The notes under the pieces were generated by a model. It had not been told where the DNA came from, searched no databases, and saw nothing but the letters and a program-made list of their open reading frames with translations. Shown piece after piece: positions 51,901 to 60,900 of a stretch of DNA of 64,000 bases (its first letter is position 1; every line of letters starts with the position of its first letter). This DNA comes from Uliginosibacterium flavum (GTDB lineage: Bacteria > Pseudomonadota > Gammaproteobacteria > Burkholderiales > Rhodocyclaceae), in NCBI RefSeq assembly GCF_040566545.1, contig NZ_JBEWZI010000019.1, positions 1-64,000 of the forward strand, read 5' to 3'. The position numbers and the translations under genes are program-made.

Positions 51901-54900
51901 GAACGCCACCACCGGCATGATGACGCTCACCGGCACCACTACCGTCGCCAATTACCAGAGCGCTCTGCGATCGCTCACGTACGCCAATACCAGCGACAAC
52001 CCCAGCACCAGCACTCGCACCCTAACCTTCATCGCCAATGATGGCGCGGCGACCGGCAGTGCTACGTCCAGCATCACGGTAGCTGCAGCCAACGACGCGC
52101 CCACGGCAACGATCACGCCCGCAAGCTACAATGCTACAGAGCAGACCTCGCTGACCTTGCACGGCACCGGCCTCGCCGTTTCCGACGCCGATGCCGGCAG
52201 CAGCAATGTCACCGTCACCGTCACCGTCGTCAGCGGCACCCTCACGGCAGCGGCGGGTTCCACCGGCGCCGGCGTGTCAGGCTCAGGCACCGCCATGCTC
52301 ACGCTGACCGGCACGCTGACGCAGATCAACAACCTGCTCGCCGGCAGCAACTCCGGCACGCTTACCTATACCAGCAGCTCTAACACACCACCGGCATCCG
52401 ACACGCTGACCCTGCAGATCAACGACGGCGGCAACACAGGCTCGGGCGGCACGCAAACCGGCTCCGACACCGCGACGATCAACCTCAGCGCCGTCAACGA
52501 CGCGCCAACGGCCACAATCACGCCGACCAGCTACAACGTCAACGAGCAGACCACGCTGACCCTGCAGGGCACCGGTCTGGCGATTGCCGATGTAGATGCG
52601 GCCAGCGCCTCGGTCACGGCCACCGTGTCGGTGGTGTCGGGCACACTGAGTGCAGCCGCGGGCACGACCGGCGTTGGTATATCCGGATCCGGCACCAGCA
52701 GTATCACGCTGACCGGCACCCTCACGCAGATCAACAATCTGCTGGCCGGCAATCTGTCGGGCACGCTCAGCTACATCATCAATTCGAACACGCCGCCCGC
52801 ATCGGACACGCTGACGCTGGGCGTCAATGACGGTGGCAACACAGGATCAGGCGGCGCCAAGACCGGTTCGGATACGGCTTCCATCAACATCACGGCCATC
52901 AACGACGCGCCCACCAACACGGTGCCCGGCGCGCAGGCCACTGACGAAGACACGGCACTGGTCTTTTCTTCTGGCAACGGCAACCGGATCCAGATCGCCG
53001 ACGTCGATGCCGCCAGCGGCAGCATGCAGATCACGTTGTCGGTCACCAACGGCACGCTGACCCTGGCAGGCACGACGGGACTCTCCTTCAGCAGCGGCGA
53101 TGGCACGGGTGATGCCAGCATGATCTTCACCGGCACGGTGGCCAACATCAACACCGCGCTGGCCACCCTCACCTACAACCCGACCGCCAACTACAACGGC
53201 GCCGCGACGCTGACGCTGATTACCAACGACCAGGGCAACACCGGCTCGGGGGGTGCACAGTCCGATACCGATAACGTCAGCATCACCGTCAATGCCATCA
53301 ATGATTCGCCGGTCAACTCGGTGCCCGGTGCGCAATCGGTCGCTGAGGACACCAACCTCGCGATCTCGGGCATTACCATCAATGACGTTGATCTCAACCT
53401 GATCAGTGTGGCGCTGTCGGTCAACAACGGTACGCTCAACGTCACGCTCTCGGGCGCGGCCAGCATCTCGGCCGGTGTCAACGGCACGGCAACCCTGACC
53501 GTCTCCGGCACACAGGCAGATATGAACGCCACCCTGGCCAGCCTGATCTATCGCGGCACGCTCAATTACAACGGCAGCGATACGCTGACCGTGTTGTCTA
53601 CCGACAGCAATGGCGCGACCGATTCCGATACCGTTGGCATTACCGTCACGGCGGGCAACGATGCGCCCACCAACACGGTGCCTGGCACGCAGGCCACTGA
53701 CGAAGACACGGCACTGGTCTTTTCTTCTGGCAACGGCAATCAGATCCAGATCGCCGACGTCGATGCCGCCAGCGGCAGCATGCAGATCACGTTGTCGGTC
53801 ACCAACGGCACGCTGACCCTGGCAGGCACGACGGGACTCTCCTTCAGCAGCGGCGATGGCACGGGTGACGCCAGCATGATCTTTAGCGGCACGGTCGCCA
53901 ACATCAACACCGCGCTGGCCACCCTGACCTACAACCCGACCGCCAATTTCAACGGCGCCGCGACGCTGACGCTGATCACCAACGATCAGGGCAACACCGG
54001 TTCGGGCGGCGCCCGGTCCGATACCGATAACGTCAGCATCACCGTCAACGCCATCAATGATTCGCCGATCAATTCGGTGCCGGGGGCACAGGTTGTGGCC
54101 GAGGACACCAACCTCGCCATCAGTGGCATCACGGTCAATGACGTCGATCTCAACCTGATCAGCGTGGCGCTGTCGGTCAACAACGGCACGCTCAACGTCA
54201 CGCTCTCGGGCGCCGCCAGCATCTCGGCCGGCGTCAACGGCACGGCGGCCCTGACCGTCTCCGGCACCCAGGCCGATATCAATGCCACGCTCGCCAGCCT
54301 TATCTATCGCGGCACGCTCAATTACAGCGGCAGCGATACGCTGACCGTGTTGTCTACCGACAGCAATGGCGCTACCGATTCCGATACCGTTGGCATTACC
54401 GTCACGGCCGTCAACGACGCACCCGTCAACAGCGTGCCCGGCGCGCAGGCCACCGATGAAGATACGGCGCTGGTATTTTCTGCAGGCAACGGCAACCAGA
54501 TCCAGATCGCTGACGTGGATGCCGCCAGTGGCAGCATGCAGATCACGCTCTCCGTCACCAACGGTACGCTGACGCTTGCCGGTGTCACCGGCCTGTCGTT
54601 CAGCAGCGGCGATGGCACCGGTGATGCCAGCATGATCTTTACCGGCACCGTCGCCAACATCAACACCGCACTCGCCACCCTGACCTACAACCCGACCGCC
54701 AATTTCAACGGCGCGGCAACGCTGACGCTGATCACCAACGACCAGGGCAACACCGGTTCGGGCGGCGCCAGGTCCGATACCGATAACGTCAGCATCACGG
54801 TCAATGCCATCAATGACGCACCCGGTCTGAGCACTACCGGTACCACCTTGTCCTACACCGAAAACGCCGCCGCCACCGCCGTCGACAGCGGCATCACGGT

Positions 54901-57900
54901 CAGCGATATCGACAGCGCCAACCTCGCCAGCGCAGTGGTGCAGATCACCGGCAATTATCAGAACGGCCAGGACGTATTGGCCTTTGCCAACCAGAACGGC
55001 ATCACCGGCAGCTGGAACGCGGGCACAGGTACGCTGACACTGACGGGCAGCGCCAGCGTAGCGAACTACCAGACTGCCCTGCGCTCGATTACTTACCAGA
55101 ACACCAGCAACAATCCGGTAACGACGACCCGCACGGTGTCCTTCACCGTCAATGACGGCGCACTCGACAGCAACACGGCCACGCGCAACATCGGCCTGAC
55201 TGCCGTCAATGATGATCCGGTCAACAGCGTGCCTGGCGCGCAGGCCGTCGATGAGGATGACGTGCTGGTCTTCAGTGCCGGCAACGGCAACCAGATCCAG
55301 ATTGCCGACGTGGATGCCGCCAGCGGCAGCATGCAAGTCACACTGTCAGTCACCCACGGCACGCTTACGCTCGCGGGCACCACCGGGCTGTCGTTCAGCT
55401 CGGGTGATGGTACGGGTGACGCCAGCATGATCTTCACCGGCACGGTGGCCAACATCAATACAGCGCTGGCCACACTGACCTACAACCCGACGGCCAACTA
55501 CAACGGCGCAGCCACCCTGACGCTGATCACCAACGACCAGGGCAACACCGGCACGGGCGGCGCGCACAGTGATACCGACAACGTCAGCATCACCGTCAAC
55601 CCCATCAATGACGCGCCAGTAGCCAACGACGACAGCGCCTCCACCGCGCCGGGCGTGCCGATTGACGTCAACGTCAAGGCCAACGACAGTGATGTGGACA
55701 ACGTCGCTGGCGACCTGACCGTCACCATCATCAGCAACAGCCCGGGCACCAGCGCCACGGTAAATCCGGACGGCACGATCAATTTCGATCCGGGCGCCAC
55801 CAACGGTGCGCAGACCGTTACCTATCAGCTGACCGATGTTGACGGACTGCAGAGCGGCATCGCAACACTGACCATCAACGTCGCCGCCAACAACCTGCCA
55901 ACCAGCCTGGATGATTCGGCCACCTTCGACGAGGACACCAGCTACAGCTTCCTGGTCAGCGATTTCGATTTCAGCGATGCCGATGGTACACACACGCTGG
56001 CGGGCGTGCGCATCGACACCCTGCCGCTCGACGGCACGCTGACCCTCTCGGGCGTAGCCGTCACAGCCGGGCAGACCATCACCACCGCCAACATCACCAA
56101 CCTGCTGTTCACGCCGGCGCTGAATGCCAATGGCAGCCCTTACGCCACATTCACCTTCAGCGTGCAGGACAGTATCGGCGGTTACGATGCCAGCCCCAAC
56201 ACCTTCACGCTGAATGTCGACGCGGTCAATGACGCGCCGGTCAACACCCTACCGGCGTCGCAGAACACCACCGAAGACAATTCACTCACCCTGTCCATCG
56301 GCAACGGCAATCCAATCAGCATCAGCGACATCGATGCCGGTGGCGCCAGCATGGCAGTCACGCTGTCGGTCACCAATGGCACGCTGACGCTGGCGGGCAT
56401 TACAGGCCTGTCATTCACCACGGGTGACGGCACAGCCGACGGCAGCATGGTTTTCACCGGCAGCATTGTCGACATCAACACGGCACTCAACGGCCTGATC
56501 TTCGCCCCGACGGCGGACTTCAACGGCACGGCTACGCTGACGCTGACCACGGACGATCAGAGCAACACCGGTTCAGGTGGCGCCAAAACCGATACCGATA
56601 ACCTGACGATCAATGTCGACCCAGCCAACGACGCGCCGGCCCTCACCACCACGGGCAGCACGCTGGCCTATACCGAAAATGCGGCGGCCACGGCCATCGA
56701 CGGTGGCCTGACGGCCAGCGATATCGACAGCGCAAACCTGAACGGCGCCACCATCCAGATCAGCAGCAACTACCAGAATGGCGAGGACGTGCTGGCCTTC
56801 GCCAACCAGAACGGCATCAGCGGCAGCTGGGATGCGGGCACCGGCACCCTCACGCTGTCCGGCAGTGCCAGCGCGGCGAACTACCAGACGGCCCTGCGCA
56901 GCATCACCTATCAAAACACCAGCAACGCGCCTTCCACTGCCACACGCAGCGTCTCTTTCACGGTCAGTGACGGCAGCCTGTCGTCCAACACCGCCACACG
57001 CGACATCAGCGTGGCGAACGCCAACGACGCGCCGGTGGTGACGATTGCGCAGCCCTCCTACAGCGCCAGCGAGCAGGTCAATCTGTCGCTGGCAGGCACC
57101 GGCCTGTCGCTAGCCGATGTGGACGCCGCATCTGGCAGCCTCAGCGCCACGCTGTCGGTCGTCAGCGGCACGCTGACGGTCGCTGCGGGCAGCACCGGCG
57201 TGGTGGTGGGTGGATCGGGCACAGATAGCGTGACGCTGACCGGTACGCTGGCGCAGATCAACAACCTGCTGGCCGGTAGTGGCAGTGCAACGATCACTTA
57301 CCTGATCAGTTCGGATACGCCGCCGGCCAGCGACACGCTGACGCTGGCCGTGGATGACAACGGCAATACCGGCGGCGGCAATCTGTCCGATTCCGATTCG
57401 GTAACGATCAACATCACGGCCATCAACGATGCGCCGGTCAACACCGTGCCGGGTGCACAGAGCGTGGCTGAGGATGCAACACTGGCCTTCACCGGCGGTG
57501 CGGCGATTTCGGTCAATGATGTGGATGCCAATCTGTCCACCGTGCAGCTGTCGGTGGGCAACGGCGCGCTGACCGTCAGCCTGGCGGGTGGTGCGACGAT
57601 TTCATCGGGCGCGAACGCCAGCGGCACGCTGACCCTGTCCGGTTCGCAGGTGCAGATCAATGCTGCGCTGGCCACCCTCAGCTATCAGGGCAATGCCAAC
57701 TTCAATGGCGCCGATACGCTCACCATCCTCAGCACCGATGCCAGTGCCGCTACCGATTCCGATACCGTCGCCATCACCGTTACAGCCGCCAACGATGCGC
57801 CGGTAGTCAGCATCGCGCAGCCTTCCTACACCGCCACTGAGCAGACTTCCCTCGCCCTGCACAACACAGGTCTCTCGCTGGCCGACGTGGACGCCGCCAG

Positions 57901-60900
57901 CGGAACCGTGATCGCGACCGTGTCGGTGCTCAACGGCACGCTGACGGTCGCAATAGGCAGCACCGGCGTAGTTGCTGGCGGCTCAGGCACCGATACCGTC
58001 ACCCTGACCGGCACGCTGACCCAGATCAACAACCTGCTGGCAGGCAACGGCACCGCAACGCTGACTTACCTGCAAAGCGGCAACACCCCGACCAACGACA
58101 CGCTGACCTTGGCCATCGATGACGATGGCAACACCGGCAGCGGCGGCGCACTCACCGATTCCGATTCGGTCACTATCAACCTCAGCGCGGTAAACGATGC
58201 GCCGACCGCCACCATCACCCCAGTCAGCTACAGCGCTACCGAGCAGACCACCCTGACACTGGCTGGCACGGGACTGGCGATTACCGACACCGATGCTGCA
58301 GCAGCCTCGATCACGGCCACCGTCTCGGTCGTCGATGGCACGCTGAGCGCAGCGGCTGGCAGCACCGGCGTTGTGGTCGGCGGCTCGGGCGGCAACAGCA
58401 TCACCCTCACCGGCACACTCGCGCAGATCAACAACCTGCTTGCCGGCAACGGCGGCAGCTCGCTGAACTACATCATCAACAACGACACCCCGTCCGCCTC
58501 AGACACCCTGACGCTGGCTGTCAATGACAGCGGCAACACCGGGTCAGGCGGTGCACTCACTGCATCCGACACCGCCACCATCAACATCACGGCCGCCAAC
58601 GACGCGCCGGTGGTGACGATTGCGCAGCCCTCCTACAGCGCCAGCGAGCAGGTCAATCTGTCGCTGGCAGGCACCGGCCTGTCGCTAGCCGATGTGGACG
58701 CCGCATCTGGCAGCCTCAGCGCCACGCTGTCGGTCGTCAGCGGCACGCTGACGGTCGCTGCGGGCAGCACCGGCGTGGTGGTGGGTGGATCGGGCACAGA
58801 TAGCGTGACGCTGACCGGTACGCTGGCGCAGATCAACAACCTGCTGGCCGGTAGTGGCAGTGCAACGATCACTTACCTGATCAGTTCGGATACGCCGCCG
58901 GCCAGCGACACGCTGACGCTGGCCGTGGATGACAACGGCAATACCGGCGGCGGCAATCTGTCCGATTCCGATTCGGTAACGATCAACATCACGGCCATCA
59001 ACGATGCGCCGGTCAACACCGTGCCGGGTGCACAGAGCGTGGCTGAGGATGCAACACTGGCCTTCACCGGCGGTGCGGCGATTTCGGTCAATGATGTGGA
59101 TGCCAATCTGTCCACCGTGCAGCTGTCGGTGGGCAACGGCGCGCTGACCGTCAGCCTGGCGGGTGGTGCGACGATTTCATCGGGCGCGAACGCCAGCGGC
59201 ACGCTGACCCTGTCCGGTTCGCAGGTGCAGATCAATGCTGCGCTGGCCACCCTCAGCTATCAGGGCAATGCCAACTTCAATGGCGCCGATACGCTCACCA
59301 TCCTCAGCACCGATGCCAGTGCCGCTACCGATTCCGATACCGTCGCCATCACCGTTACAGCCGCCAACGACGCACCAATCAACAGCGTACCGGGTGCGCA
59401 GGTCGTCAATGAAAACGACAGCCTGGTGTTCTCGTCTGGCAACGGCAACCAGATCGTCATCACCGACGTAGACGCCACCAGCGGCAGCCTGCAAGTCAGT
59501 CTATCCGTCACCAATGGCATCTTGACACTGGCGCAAACCACCGGTCTGTCCTTCACCACCGGTAACGGCACGGCGGATACCAGCATGGTATTTACCGGCA
59601 CGCTAACCGACATCAACGCCGCCATCAATGGTCTCAGCTTCACGCCGAGCGCCGATTTCAATGGCGCAGCCAACCTCAGCCTCAGCACCGATGACCAGGC
59701 CAACACAGGCACGGGCGGCGCCCTGAGTGACAGCGACAACATCGCCATCACTGTCAACGCCATCAATGACGCCCCCACAGTTACCAACGCCATCCCGGAC
59801 CAGAGCGCGACCGAAGATGCCGCCTTCTATCTCCAGTTCGCCAGCAATACTTTCAACGACGTGGACGCGGGCGACACCCTCACCTACAGCACCTCGGCCC
59901 TGCCCGCCTGGTTGAACTTCGACGCTCTCACACGCGCCTTCAGCGGCACCCCGACCAATGGGGTTGTGGGCAGTTTCAGCGTGACTGTCACTGCCAACGA
60001 TGGCAATGGCGGCTCCGTGGCCGACAGCTTTACAATCACCGTCACCAACACCAACGACGCACCTACCGCCGCCAACTCCATCCCGGATCAGAACGTCACT
60101 GAAGACGGCGCCTTCAATTTCCAGTTCGCCAGCAACACATTCGACGACATGGATGCAGGCGACACACTCACCTACACCACCTCGGCCCTGCCCGCTTGGC
60201 TCTACTTCGATTCCGCCACCCGCACCTTCAGCGGCACCCCGGCCAATAGTGATGTGGGCAGTTTCAGCGTGACCGTCACTGCCGACGACGGTAATGGCGG
60301 CTCCGTGGCCGACAGCTTCACAATCACCGTCACCAACACCAACGACGCACCCACTGTCGCCAACGCCATCCCGGATCAAACGGCCACCGAAGATGCTGCC
60401 TTCAACTTCCAGTTCGCCAGCAACACCTTTAACGATGTGGACGCAAGCGACACACTCACCTTCAGCACCTCCGCCCTGCCAGCCTGGCTGAGCTTCGATT
60501 CCGCTACGCGCACCTTCAGCGGCACTCCGACCAATGGCGACGTGGGCAGCGTGAGCATCACAGTGACAGCCACCGACGGCAGCGCCAACAGCGTCAGTGA
60601 CACCTTCGCAATCACCGTTGCCAACACCAACGACGCCCCCACTGTCACCAACACCATCCCTGATCAAAACGCGACCGAAGACGCAGCCTTCAACTTCCAG
60701 TTCGCCAGCAATGCCTTCGGCGATGTGGATGTGGGCGACACCCTCATCTACACCACCTCAGCCCTGCCCGCCTGGCTCAGCTTCGATGCAGCCACCCGCA
60801 GCTTCAACGGCACCCCGGCCAATGCCGATGCAGGCAGTTTTTCTATTACCGTGACTGCCGCCGATGGCAATGGAGGAGCAGTCACCGATACTTTCCAGAT

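Noticed and set aside
52847..55336. 829-residue minus-strand open frame inside the giant gene
   Set aside because: It is the mirror of highly repetitive GC-rich coding DNA. Its sequence repeats with the same 252-codon period as the sense protein and has no start region or domain of its own.
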